Origin: Pleodorina starrii
Taxonomy: Eukaryota > Chlorophyta > Chlorophyceae > Chlamydomonadales > Volvocaceae
Assembly (NCBI GenBank): GCA_030267565.1
Contig: BRXU01000004.1
Location: 3,292,501-3,356,500, forward strand
Reading direction: 5' to 3'
DNA length: 64,000 nt
Positions 23,795 through 47,200 of the stretch are shown piece by piece. Below the pieces are notes generated by a model that saw only the letters and a list, made by a program, of their open reading frames with translations, did no database searches and had not been told where the DNA came from. Position 1 is the first letter of the stretch. Each line of letters starts with the position of its first letter. The position numbers and the translations under genes are program-made.

Positions 23795-24836
23795 GCTCGT
23801 TTACACGTCATCTCGAGCCGTTGAAGTTGCTGACACACGCCTGTTGATTTGTGGCAGAAGATGAGGATATTTATGAGAGGCAGGCTACGTGCCCAACATC
23901 ATGCAATGTTGGGTGTACAGGAAATAACTGTGAACTGCCGCTATTGCTACGACGTGCAAGCGACTGGTCGGGCATGTTCACTTCCCACTAGCTCACGTCT
24001 GGTCGGTCTTGAAGGTGCTGAGTAATGGCATATATGTGAGCCCTAAACGGGTGGATACTGTGCATCGTGTACATTACGCTACACACGTGACGCTGTTTTG
24101 GGCAGATACCGACTTTCACTGTGTGATACCGACACTATTATACGCACGCCGAATATGCGTGCACGTCAGCGCAGGTTGGCACGTCCACGCACGTATGACC
24201 AACCTGTCGCCACGGGCCAAGGATGCCGCCATGTCGGCGGTCGCATTTAAGGAGCACTGTCCTCTTTCCTCCCCAGTTTGCAGCATCAATGTGGTGACAG
24301 TGGTGACTCGGCGAGCTTGCAGATGATCAACACGTCGCCGACCCTGTGCACAGGAGCACACTACAACACCCCAGTGTATTAAGCACCGCTTGAAGCGCAT
24401 CTTATAACTCCACTTGGCAGGTCCAACCACGGTCGCGCACCGCCTGGCGTCGACACACGTGCTCAGACTACACCACTACCTTGACCACACCATACCACTT
24501 GAACCTAGCTTAGTTTACCTTCCTGCGCTATCTACCTGCACATGTCTCCCCTCCGTCAAATGCTACCCACTCCCCCTTGGTCAAATGCTACCCACTCCCC
24601 CTTCGTCAAATGCTACCCACTCCCCCCTCCGTCAAATGATCCCCAACATGAATGCTCTCCTCACACCACGAACGCACGACGACACACGATGCGTCACCAC
24701 ACTCCTCTCCACTCAACAGCGTCAAATGCGCCCTTTCGCCCCGTGTCAGTATCCCATATGACACAGCCAGTCCCCCGCCCGCGACCGGGGCCCCCACATG
24801 CCACGTATGCATGATGATCACGTCGCCCAAGCTCGT
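23795..24836. other. Convergent 3' region of secreted-protein and DHX15 genes
   Basis: No exon supported. The stretch should contain both 3' untranslated regions. It includes a 25-bp minisatellite at 24555-24640. I found no TGTAA clearly assignable to either gene. Confidence 0.45.
24555..24640 (+). repeat. 25-bp minisatellite
   Basis: Four consecutive copies begin at 24555, 24580, 24605 and 24631 with GTCAAATGCTACCCACTCCC; the fourth diverges after GTCAAATG. It is intergenic, downstream of DHX15. Confidence 0.9.
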
Positions 24837-32064
<7,228 letters not shown>

Positions 32065-33544
32065 TCACATACCCTTCCCAGTAGTCAATCGAGCGAAGCG
32101 GGCCGTCATGCTCTGCATGTCTGTCGCCTTTTGCACGCTCGCCGGCAGCTGCGTACCCATCAACTTCGCGACGTTGGGCTTGATGCCAACGTTGCATATC
32201 ACGTAAAGGAACATGAAGCTGCAGGAAGGGCGAGAGGACAAGGCAAGGTTTATGCCAAACCAGTTACGTATCGTTCTAAGCTCCGCTCTAAGACCAGGCA
32301 CCGACGCATCGTCGCGGCGATGCCGAGCGCGCGCCATGCAGACCGTCAAGACTCAAGAGACCGTCAAGACTCAAGAGTCGAGAAGCCGCCTCGGGGGCAG
32401 GCTTCGTTACTAACGAAGCCTGCCCCGAGGCGGCCTCTCGAATCTTGATGGTCCCTGGGAGCGCAAAGTCGCGCGGGCCCGTGCACGCATCCCTAGCGCC
32501 GCTCGCACGCACCCAGCACCCTCGCCTGCACGTCCCATTTCCCTCTTACCCCGTCCCATCCGGTTAGCTGCCGCACCTGCAGTCGGTCGGACCCGGCTTC
32601 TCCAGCCACTGGTGGCACAGGCGAGTGAAGGGAAACATGGGCACGAACGGCAGCTCCGCCACGCTCTTGCCCAGGAACCAGGTGCGCAGCACGTAGAACA
32701 TGGTCGCCAGGGAGACCGTCATGATGGCCCACTGCTTCATGCGGTAGTAGAAAAAGTCGCGGCACATGTACGTGAGTTGCATCTCCAGAGCACGCTCGCG
32801 TTTCTTCTGCGCGGCAGTGGCCGCGGAGGCGCCCGCGGGGGCCACACGCTCCAGCTCCTGCGACGGGACGAGGCTTGGCTGCGTCACCGATACTCTCTTT
32901 TGAGTTCCGTTCCAAGTATGATGGCTGTGGGTGCTCGCCCCATCAAGGCTGCGCTCCCAAGCCGAGGGGTCAAACGCACCCACTCGATTTCGGGTCTGCA
33001 TTCCGTGTGCTGCCAGACAGCTGCGCACTCAGCCGATGAGTGCGCTCCCTGCGCCAACCCGAAACCCGAAACCCGAACAACGCCATGCCCCGCAGCGGGA
33101 GGGCAGCCGGACTGAGGACAGCCGCCTGTGCCCTGCCTCGGTAACCGATATCGCCAGGCGTTCCCAAACGGGCGGCGCCAGGAACATGACGACGCTGTTC
33201 CGCGCGAGCGCACGAACCATCGTCACGAGGCGAGGTTACCGAGCAGCGGTCACGACAGCTGTGGCGCTAGGCACTGATTGCGAAACCTCATGTGCACAGT
33301 CTCTGTCATCAGTTGATGCGCTCCGAGAAGCACAAACCCAAGCGGTAAGAGACACGTGCCCTACCACCGATCCCGCCATCGGTGGTCGTGCCTTGCGTGC
33401 GCATACCTTGCTCGTGCGGTCAATATCTGCCACGAGACGCTTGAAGCCAGAAGAGTTCGAAACGAACAGCAGGGTCAACACTTCCACGAGGAGAATAACA
33501 AGGCAGCTCAGAGCCACGATGGCCACAGGCGCTGGTAGCGCCAT
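32065..33544 (-). CDS. TMCO1: TMCO1 / calcium load-activated channel homologue (ER membrane)
   Basis: Three exons on the minus strand: 33544-33407, 32857-32577, 32218-32065, giving 190 residues against 188 in human TMCO1. Phases fit. Membrane segments: residues about 5-28 (VAIVALSCLVILLVEVLTLLF), 87-107 (KQWAIMTVSLATMFYVLRTW) and 138-151 (TDCSFMFLYVIC). Between the first two is a basic helical stretch, as in the family. The AELPFVPMFPFTRLCHQW segment and TDCSF junction match the conserved core. In animals TMCO1 is an Oxa1-superfamily ER protein that works as a calcium-leak channel and as part of a ribosome-bound multipass translocon. Ten unremarkable residues end the protein. The gene is divergent from the LRR gene. 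Its second intron holds a strong hairpin. Confidence 0.95.
32342..32377 (+). repeat. 18-bp direct repeat beside intronic hairpin
   Basis: ACCGTCAAGACTCAAGAG occurs twice in tandem, immediately left of the hairpin in TMCO1 intron 2. Confidence 0.85.
32371..32448. repeat. Near-perfect 38-bp inverted repeat (hairpin) in TMCO1 intron 2
   Basis: The left arm (32371-32409) and right arm (32411-32448) are reverse complements with only a few mismatches and about one base between them. The core arm is GCCGCCTCGGGGGCAGGCTT. Weaker pairing extends outward to about 32354 and 32453 through the word GACCRTCAAGA. It could be a foldback element or a source of double-stranded small RNA. Confidence 0.9.
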
Positions 33545-34100
33545 ATTGACAGTTATTAGGGATATAATATAATGTGGTGAAATGCCACGAATGGCGGAAT
33601 TCTGTGCGAGCTAGGTAGACCTTTCAATGTCGACAGGCGGCGTCGTGACTCAGCCACGGCAATCACACAATCGTGAATGTGTTTCGTGCCATGCAATGTT
33701 GCATACGACAGCATTGCGCGTTAGGACATTAATTGTACGTTTATGGCCTATCGAGCCTGCAGCACTAACGAACTCCTGTCACCTTTTAACGGAATGGGGT
33801 TCCTTTAAGAAGCACTGAAGCAGACATACACGGATGATCGCGCACACGCTTGTCGATTTGTGTTGTCGTGTCATTGCTGGGGAGCTATTGCGTGGCGAAG
33901 TACCAGGTGCGGAGCTGCGGAGTACGGACCTCCATTTCCTGACCGGCCTAGCTGCCTAGCACGTCCACCCTTGCGAGCCCCTACCGCGCACGCCACCGGT
34001 GGCGAGGTCCAAGCCGCTCGGAACTGACATAACGCGCAGCTGTGCTGCAACCTCACACGGCTTGCATGAAGTAACTTCCTGAATCGCCCCTCCCGTGCAG
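33545..34100. other. Divergent promoter region of TMCO1 and LRR gene
   Basis: No firm coding exon. The missing first exon(s) of the LRR gene may be here: an ATG frame at 33627-33818 exists, but nothing in its product supports it. Confidence 0.4.
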
Positions 34101-37016
34101 CTCGATACACCCTCACTCTGCGTACCTCCCCTCTGCCCTCCCCGTGTGCCATCCAAAGCTAATTTCCCTGCCGACGTTTCGGAGCCGGAGTTGCTGATCA
34201 GAGTATATGACCTGTACAAAGCAAGGCAAGCTGCTCCTGCCCATCCATGCATCTCAAATCCACCTCGCCCTTGCGTTGAGTCGTGCCCTGCCCTCAGGCC
34301 CTCATCAGCGGTCACTGCTGCCCACCGGTACTTCGCTGTGCCGCCTGGCCAACACCTCTTGTGCTGCCGACCTGCTTGCTTGCCTCTTACGCGTTGATCA
34401 CCTCCCCACGTGCAGCAGACCGCTGCCCCGCCCCGGCAAAGCCCAGCGGCGCCTGAACTTGCCCCATCCATCACGCGCGCGAAGTCCGCTGTTCCGCCTA
34501 CTTTACCCCTCAGGTTCCAGTCGGCCCCACCCGACCATGCCGCCCTGCTGCGCCACCTGCTGGTACTGCAGGCCTTCTCGGAGGAGTGGTGAGCATCACC
34601 AGAACATCACACCCTGCCAACGCAGCCTCGCTTCCTCGGCGGACGGTTCATTGTTGCCGTGCCCCCCAGCCTCCTGCCTTGCGACATGGTGCACGGGGTG
34701 CCCACACCCACGATGCCCCAACAACAACCCCACACCCCACACACCCAACCCTACCTACCTACCTACCTACCTACCCACCCCCATCTGCACCCACCTCCAT
34801 GGTGAACCCCCTCCAGCACCAGCCCCTCCAGGGGGGGGTGCAAACAACCCCGGTGCCTCAGCTCCTCCCAACCCGCAACCCGCTCCTGCCCTAACCCCCC
34901 CCCTCCCTGCCAGGCAACTCCAGCAGCTTCGCCTCCCCCTGCCGCAGCCCCGCACCTCCCGCGCCCTCTCCCAACTGCACCTGGTGGCCTCACGCCTCCG
35001 CCACCTGGAACTCACGGAGGCTGCCTGGATGACCGACCTCACCTTCCTGCACGCGCCGCCGCCACTGCCACCGACACACCCGCACCCACACCCACACCCA
35101 CCTCCACCGCACCCGCCCACACATCAAACGCACCCACTGCACCAACCGGCTGGCGGCATCACGGACACGATGGGTGGGGGCGGTGCCGCGGCGGCGGCGG
35201 CGGCGCAGCCGCTGCCAGCGGCTTCCCTTCAGCTGACCTGCCTGGCGCTGCGCGGCTGCCGGTCGCTGCCCCCGGCCGCGCTGGGCCAGGGCCTGCTGGG
35301 CCTGGCCTCCAGCCTGCGGGTTCTGGAGCTCAGCGGCGCGGAGCGGCTGGATGACTCGGCGGCGGGGGTGCTGGCGGCGCTGAGCTGCCTGCAGGTGCTC
35401 AACCTCAACTACACGGCTGTGGGCGACCCCACGCTGGCGGCGCTGACCTACGGCGCGCGCGCGAGGGCCTGGTCCAGGAGCGCCGGAGCGCCGCCGCCGG
35501 CCGAGGCGGCCGCCTGGCCCGAGTGCGTGCCGGCGCGGGGTTGGCCCGGCGCCTGATACGTTTGGGCTGACTGAGCTTTTCGGGGGCGTCCGAACCGGAC
35601 ACCGAGCCCGCGCGTGCCGATACGGTTGATGATGTGCGGGCCTCCCCCGGAGATCGGGGGGCAGCTCATTCAGACAAAAGTGACGAGGGCACATCCGCCT
35701 CGGTGGGCTGTCCCCGGCTTTCCGGGCGGCGGTTCCGGAGCCCGTGGTGTCTGTTCCGTGGCTTGCCAGTTAAAACTAAGGGCACCGCCGGTGGAGTGCG
35801 ATGGCGGGGTCTGGGGACTTGCCCCCCGGTCAACAACGCGCACATATACACGACGCTCATGGCACCGTCACGACGTGGCCCCCGCCCTTAAGCCCCCACA
35901 CAGTAACGCCCGCGTGGTGTGGTTGCCGCCATCTCTTGCCTCTGCGCAGGCTGTCCATCCAGCGCTGGCACCTGGCTGGCACCCGTGTCACCGGCTCGGG
36001 CCTGGCGCTGCTGGCTGATACCGCCCAACTGCACTTTCTGGACGTGAGGGGCGCGGGAGTGATCAGGTACGGCACGGTACTGTGCGGTACTACGCGGTAC
36101 GGTACGGTACAGTACGGTACGGTAGAGCTACAGCCGGAGTTTTGGGATCCAGCCGCGGGACTTGCGGGACGATGGAAACGGATGCAACTCACGTCTGCTT
36201 GGCACGCTCACGCATCTCGGCCCCCAAACCCGCCGCTCCCTTCCACTCCCTTTTCGCCATTGCCCACCCGTGCACGTCGCCGGCTTTGGTCAGATTCCCC
36301 ACACACGCATCCCCTTTCCCACTCCTCACTCTTCCCACAGAAGGCCCCTTCCCCTCATCCCCTCTCCTCCCCGAATTTGTTGTTATTGCTGTTGCTGTTG
36401 ATGCTGTTGCCTGTTGCCTGTTGTCCTTGTTGCTCCCTCACACCCCCGGTTCACGCGCAGGGCCGCCCTCCGGCCCCTGGAGCGGCGCTTCGGACTTACC
36501 CTGGTGCAGGGCGCCGTGCTGGCCACCTCCAATGCGCTGGCGGCGGCACTGGTCAACCACGCCGAGCTCCTCGCCTGCGGCTGCAGCGCCGAGCAGCTGG
36601 CGGCGCTGGGGCCCACGACGTCGGCGGCATCGGCAGCGAGGGAGCGGCGCCGGCAGCAGGCGCAGCGGATGCGGGCGCAGCGAGGCCTTCCGGCGCCGGC
36701 CGCGGTCCGCGGCGGTGGAGACGACGACGGTGTCGTGGAGCGGAGGGGCGAGGAGCAGGCTGTGGTGCGGTGGGAACCATCGGTGGCTTCTGGGAGCGGT
36801 CGGGGCACGGAGGGGCTGGTGGCGGGGGTGCCGCCGCAGGCGTGGGGGAGAGGCGGCGGTGAGGGTGGAGCTGGAGGGGTGGCTGGGGCGGCTGCGGGGT
36901 GGGAAGCGGACTGGCAGCAGCATTGGGCGACGCAGGGGATTGCGGAGATGGTGGACACGTGCGAGCACCTGTTGCGGCTGGAGGCGCAGCTGCCGCGCCA
37001 TCATGGCTGGGGCTGA
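34101..37016 (+). CDS. Leucine-rich-repeat protein, 5' end unresolved
   Basis: Supported exons: about 34101-34225, 34514-34588, 34914-35471, 35950-36066, 36461-37016, giving at least 476 residues. Phases fit. The first exon has no start codon, so one or more exons lie upstream. Repeats of the F-box/AMN1 LRR type are visible: ALSQLHLVASRLRHLELTEA, LRVLELSGAERLDDSA, LQVLNLNYTAVGDPTLAAL, IQRWHLAGTRVTGSGLALLA, LHFLDVRGAGVI. A His/Pro-rich loop (TPTHPHPHPHPPPPHPP region) interrupts the repeats, and the C-terminal 180 residues are acidic-basic low complexity ending in a helix. The first listed exon ends at a GC donor (GCAAGC). The donor at 35472 (GTCCAG) is weak and chosen only for phase. Likely a protein-binding adaptor; no catalytic domain and no F-box seen. 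Confidence 0.65.
36066..36124 (+). repeat. GGTAC array at a splice donor in the LRR gene
   Basis: GGTAC recurs at 36066, 36076, 36086, 36096, 36101, 36106 and 36116, at first with an exact 10-bp period. The first copy is the 5' splice site itself (exon ends at 36066), so the intron begins with a series of donor-like words. Confidence 0.8.
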
Positions 37017-37566
37017 GGCGGGCCTGTGTGATGGACCGCGGCCGTAACGCGTGTGTTTTAAATTTGCAGCGGGTCGCCTGTGTGCGGCGATCGCCTCGAA
37101 TACACCGCCGGCCGTGCGAAATGCAGGGCAACCGACAACAACCAAACAACCGTATTAGCAAAGCTAACTGCCGTCGCCTAAACCTCCAGCCTGCTAGCGG
37201 GACTGTGCTTGGGAGCCCTAACCACTGTGTGGCTTTTTTTATGCGTAAAGTTTTACGAGGGAGTCCTGCGCCTTTGCGATACCCTTAAGGTTGACGCATC
37301 GACTCTTGTGCCGGGACACTTGACAAGTTCATCGTCGTAAAGCGCGCCCATCCGCAGAGTCCCCACAATACTCGCGATACAAGGGCCGCGCTGTGTGTGA
37401 TGCGCAAATTTGTGGGTCTTGGAACGGCCGATTGGTGTCAGCACAAATGGTTGTCGATGCTGTACATATTCGTTGCGAAACTTATTTTCTCACAGGGTCT
37501 TGTCATGCTAAACGTGATCTTCTATCAGCACCCACCTGGATACGTTTGGTCAAATATATTTGAGTT
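37017..37566. other. LRR gene 3' region and AGT2 upstream region
   Basis: Short intergenic stretch with no coding exon supported. It should hold the LRR 3' untranslated region and the AGT2 promoter and leader. Confidence 0.45.
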
Positions 37567-41877
<4,311 letters not shown>

Positions 41878-44297
41878 GCGGCGGGAGGGGGAGGGGGCAA
41901 TCCGGGATGATCAAGGAGGCACCGCAGCGGGGGAACGTCCGCTGCGAGAAGGGGGGAAGGGCGGGTGAGGCTCTCGCTCTCGCTTGGCTCTCATGCACAC
42001 AGCGGCGGGGGAAAGGTGTCACCGCAGCAGCGAGGTCCCTTGGGAGGGAGGCGAAGAGCTGCGGAGGGGAGGGGGAAGGGGCAAGACACGGGATCTGGGT
42101 CTGACTCTGGATCTGGAGCGAGGTAAGGGGCTGCGGGGAGGAGGGAGGAGGCGTGGCTGAGGAGGAGGGGTGGTGGTGTGTGTGGGGGGGGTGTCATCCG
42201 AAGGAGGACCGCAGCGGAGCCACCGCGGCGGCGACCTGGGAGGGCTTAGGGTTGCAGAGCTGAGCTTGTCCTGGTAAGGAGAGGGGAGGGCAAGGTACTG
42301 AGATGAAGGGTAAGGGGCGGAGGGTCCTGGCGGTCGGTGCATGGGTCCTTTGAGGGTCTGTTGTAACATTAGGGGCGCGGTCCGTTTCCGGCTCCGGAAG
42401 GGGCCGATGCACGCGCCGCCGCGGGTCCAAAAGCGCGCGCCCACGGGGCCGCAAACCACGCGGCTCGGAGTCATCGCGTGGATGATGGCCGCGGCCGGCT
42501 CGTCGGGAGCGGGGGTGGTTCCGGAGCCGCGTGGCGGGGTCGCTGTTCCGCCGGGTTGCGGCGCCTGTGGCTGTGACGGCTCTTCGCATGCGTTGTGGCG
42601 GACCGCGGCTGTTGGAAGGTTGTATTTGCACAAGATAGGCTTTGTACTATTACACTCGTGTGCTTTTGTATGTATGTGCATGTGTTCACTGAGGGCCACA
42701 AGGCAAGTCCTCGAAGGCAAGGGAGAGATCTGCAAGGGCAACAGGGGCAGGGGCAGAAGCGAGGGAGGGGAGCACTGGCGATGCCGATGACGCGCCGGCA
42801 CACACCCCCACGTGTGCATAAATGTGTGTGTACGGCATGTGTGTGCACGTGCTGCTCCCTTTTGGACGGACTCGAAGAGGGGGGAACCCCGGCTCTTCGT
42901 GTGTGTGTATTTGCTGCCGTACGGTTGGGAGGTGGGGCACTGCGGTGAGGTGTGGATGACGATGATGCCGCCGGCGGGGCGGCGGCGAGTGCCGTTTCTG
43001 CCCCTCCAGGGAAGCCCCCCGGGGGCACGTGTGGCAACCTGGGGGAGACTCGTCCGGCAGCTGATTTTGCTCGACAGGGTGACGCACGCAGTTTTGACGG
43101 CCTATTGCGGTGGTGTCTCCCACAGCGCGCTGCTCTTCGCGAATCTCCGGACCGTACTTGCTCCATCCTTTCCAGGGTTTATGGGTCTGATGACCACTGT
43201 AACAACGACGACGACGACGGCGTGTTAAGACGGGTCCTACACGCAATCGGGGACCACTGCAGCAACAAAACCAACAAACAACAACAAACCGATCAAAGTG
43301 GCCCCTCTGGCATATCCCGCCCAAGATGCCAGCTGCTGCCGCTGCATCGCCCGACTGCCCCTCCGCGGCCCGGCGGCGACAGCAGCTTCGCCGGTGGCGC
43401 GGTGCCGGTGGCGCCACAAACACAAACACACGGAGCTATCATACACACGGACCTAGTACCGTATTGGAGACGGTCCTGGCGTGAGCTTCTTTGCTCGCAG
43501 GTGGGTCTCGTAGCCGTCGTGTTTAATTGCAGCACAGCATTCTTTGCGCGAGTGAGCGTGCTCTGTCCAGGGCAGTCAACCCGCAGCGGATCAGCGGATC
43601 AGCCCGCGGCAGCGGAATTACAACTCAGCCGCACTTTCGCATCTCTCTCTTTGTTCCTGAATCGCTGGGTGGCTTGGGCATCTGCCGAAGCTTTGCCAAA
43701 TGCTCCAAGCTCCCAAGGAACCCACGCTTTGCTTTTGGTCTGTGAACCCGGGAATAAACAGTACGCGTGCTTCATCCGCAGCCGCTCTCGAAGGTTCAGG
43801 CTGGTTCAGGCTATCAACCGACAAGGACCGGCAACAAGGTCCGCTCCACCCGTTTCGGGCCCGCAGCTCCCCGGGGCCCCTCCCCCCTTCCCCGGCTTGC
43901 CCCAACCCCATGAGCCAGGGCCCAGGAGCATAGCTCACAGCTCTTCAGAAGGAGCGCTGGCCGATACGTACGTAGCCGAAGTCAATGCCAGTATCGTCAA
44001 TGCACGCCAAATGCCAACTTTGGGCTTCGGCCACGACAACGCCAGATGCGGTATGAACCGGCCTACCGGCGAGCCTTGCCGTACTTGGAAGACGGTACGG
44101 CAGGCCTTTGTACTGCCCAGACTTGGGAATTTGCCCGCAAGGCTCTTCACGTGTGCAGGGGCTAATGCCGGGTGTAGTGCGACTTGCCCGACAATGAGTT
44201 GATATGGGCTACAGGATTCGAACTCGAACATCTGACAACAAGCCTGCAAGCAACGGTTTATAACACCATTGAGTTTTACTAAGAAAAATAAAGGATT
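41878..44297. other. AGT2 3' region and LTN1 upstream region; no gene seen
   Basis: About 2.4 kb. The first 490 bases are probably the AGT2 3' untranslated region, with TGTAA at 42362-42366. The rest has long open frames on both strands, the largest about 416 codons at 42952-44202, but that one opens with GTG, shows no domain and is low complexity. It probably includes the LTN1 promoter. Confidence 0.45.
42362..42366 (+). terminator. Polyadenylation signal (TGTAA) of AGT2
   Basis: TGTAA about 485 bases after the AGT2 stop codon, a typical distance for this lineage. Confidence 0.5.
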
Positions 44298-47200
44298 ATG
44301 GCCAAGGGGGTTCGATCATCCAGCAAGCCTTCTAGCAGCGCACGCGCTGCAGAGGTGCTTGCAAGCAAAGCAGCTGGAGCGGGCGGCTTCGGCTTTGGCG
44401 GGTATGTACATAAACTGCTTATAATGGCGATGTAATCCAGGAATTGCCTCGCTGTAAGGGATGCTGGAACGCCAGATAGTGTCATCCGATTCTTTGCATC
44501 TGTTGCCCGGGCATGCTGCAGCTTTGCCGGCAGCAGCGCCGTGGGGCCCAACGTCGCTGGCTTCGGCTTCGGTGCAGCGGCCGCGGAGCGGCTGCAGCCC
44601 GCCGCTTCAGCCTCGGAGCCCAGCGGCAGCGGCGGCATTGACGCCGGGGGCGGCGAGGTGCCGCTGGGCGTCCAGGTGGATGGCGAGTTGGCGCAGTGCA
44701 TCCGTCACCTGGCCAAAAAGGACCCCATCACAAAGACAAAAGCTCTGCAGGTGCGGCGGCGTGCCTGGATCCAAGGGTACTCCGTGTTTGGATCCGGCGG
44801 CTGCAGCCGCCGGCTCCAGGGGTGGACGGGCGCAGTGGCTTGGTGGCGCAGTGCGATCAAGGCAGAACGACGTTTACGCTCTGTGGGAGTCCCGAAGGAC
44901 TGCACACTTGGCGCCCTCAGCGGCCCCTCGGCTAGCTTCCACCTTCGTGCATCAAATGCGCCACCCCACTCACACCCCTCCTCTGCCCATGTTAGCCCCG
45001 CCGCAGCAGCCCATACAACAGTACAGCCGCTACCTCTTCTTCGTCTTTCCCTGCACCTCCTTTAATCCCGCGTTTTCGTTCCCCTTACCCCCTTGGCGCA
45101 CTTGTCCCCAGAACCTCCGGGCGCTCATCCCCAGCCGCTCCACCGCCGATCTGCTGACGGCGACGCCCCCCTGGATCTACATGTACAACCGACTGATCCT
45201 GGATCCGAGCCGTGCCGTGCGCTCCGAAGCCGCCTCCACCCTGGCGTGCCTCATGACGGCGCTGGGCAAGGCCGTGGCGCCGCACCTGAAGGCCCTCATA
45301 GGGCCCTGGTTTCTGGCCATGTACGACACGTACGGCGACGCGGCGGAGGCCAGTCGCGGCGCATTTGCCTCAGCTTTCCCCGCGGCGCGGCGGCAGCTGG
45401 ACGTGGTGCTGTACTGCCGTACGGAGCTCATGTCGTACCTGAAGAACCAGCTAGCAGCGACCCCGCAGCAGCTGGGGGACGTCAAGTGAGAAGGGGGACG
45501 ATGGCGGAGTGGGGGAAGGGAGTCCAGAGTCCCCCGTTGTCACGGGCGGCTGGTTGGCAGGATCACCTCCGCCTCCACCTCGACCCACACGCGGATCCCC
45601 CTCCTTGCCGCTGTTGCCGCTGCTGCCGCTGCTGCTGCTGCTGCTGCCAATGCTGCCGCTACTGCAGGAAGGACAGCCCCGAGGAGCTTGAGGAGCGGCA
45701 CGAGCGGGTGCAGGCGGCCTGTCTGGCGGCACTGGCGGCCCTCATTGGCATGATGATGGTGGCACCGCCGGGTGCGACCGAGGCCGAGACCGAGCCGGCA
45801 GCGGCGGCCCCGCAAGCGGGCAGGGAGGAGGTGGTGGCGGCGGTGCGGGAGGTGATGTGCCGGCCGGGCTTCTGGAAGGGCACCGCCGGGTCGAGGAGCG
45901 CGGCTGTACGGCGGGCGTCGTACGGCCTGGCGCGTGTGGCGGCGCAGCGGGCTGGCGGGCAGCTGCTGGAGGGGTGCGCCGCCGAGTCGGCCGTGTGCGT
46001 GCTGGGCGCACTGGGGGAGAAGGAGCCGGGCAACCACGGCGCGATGTGGGAGGCTGTGCTCACGTACGGCAAGGTACGGCAACTCCGTGACGGGGGACGC
46101 GGGGCTTCGCCGTCAGGGGTGGTGGTGGACTGGTGGTGGCTCACCGCTGCTCTTGCTCTCGCTGTCGAGATGTCGAGAACTCTGGGTGTTGTTTTGTAAG
46201 CATGCAAGCTGCAAGCGCTGACCTGCCGTCAAGGCTCGATCGACCAAGGCACCCAACTGACCCGCGGTTCTGTTGTCCCCTGCCGCCGCCAGTTCTTCCC
46301 CGAGGGCTGGAGCCACGTGAACCTGCGCAAGATGGTGCTGCCCCGACTGACCTCGCTGCTGCGTCACGGCTGTTTCGGCTCCGCGCCCGTGTCGCTGCCG
46401 GCGCTGCTGCCGCTGCTGGCGCTGCTGCCCCCGGGCACGTTGGGCCCCGGTCCCGATGTGTTGGTGACGCTGCTGGGGGCGCTGTGGGCCGGAATGCAGG
46501 ACCCTGCCTGCGGGAGCAGGTGGGGAAGGGGGCGGGGGGCGGGGGGTCGCGGGGCTGGGCTCGGGGGGCGGCAGTGGGCGGCGTTCGTGGGGGTGGGGGG
46601 CGGCGTGGGGATTTTAGGGGATTGGGAAGGGGAGAGACGAGGGCTGTCGGGGGGGCCCAGGGCAGCACCGTGGCTTGGATAAGGAGCTGGAATGGACGGC
46701 CACCGGCCATCCCGACCGAAGTGTTTTGCCGGTCATGTCCTGCCCCGTCCTGTGCCGAAAGCGAAATGAGGGTGGGAGTGGGATGAGGGCCTGCACTGTG
46801 CAACATCCGCCCCATTTGCCGCCAAGCCCTGCGCCATCCCGTGCCTGCATTTCCTTTGTCGCGTGAACGACGCGCGAGCGACGGTTGCATGTGAACACCG
46901 TTTTGGTGGCCTAGCCTAGCTCCGCAGGGCACCTCCGACCTGCGCCTCCACTGGACCTGGCCCCCCGCCCGGCCCTGGTGCCGGCGCTTTGTCCCTGCCC
47001 CTGCCCCCCCTTGCCAGCAGGGCTACAAAGTCCGCCAGCTTCAGCGCGTATCGGGAGTGCCTGGCCTGGGGCCTGGCGCAAAGCGCCCGACTCGCAGCGC
47101 CAACTGCGCCGCCGCATGCCGCCGCCGCCGCCGCGGGGGCCGGGGCTACCTGTGCGGCACCACCAGCACCGACACCGCCCCCAGCAGCAGCCGCGGCGGC

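Noticed and set aside
42952..44202. 416-codon open frame between AGT2 and LTN1
   Set aside because: It opens with GTG, has no recognisable domain and low-complexity content, and long chance frames are common at this GC level.
44205..44245. tRNA-like T-arm (TTCGAA within a GATTCGAACTC context)
   Set aside because: The T-stem would have several mismatches and no anticodon or D-arm can be drawn. It is a chance word.
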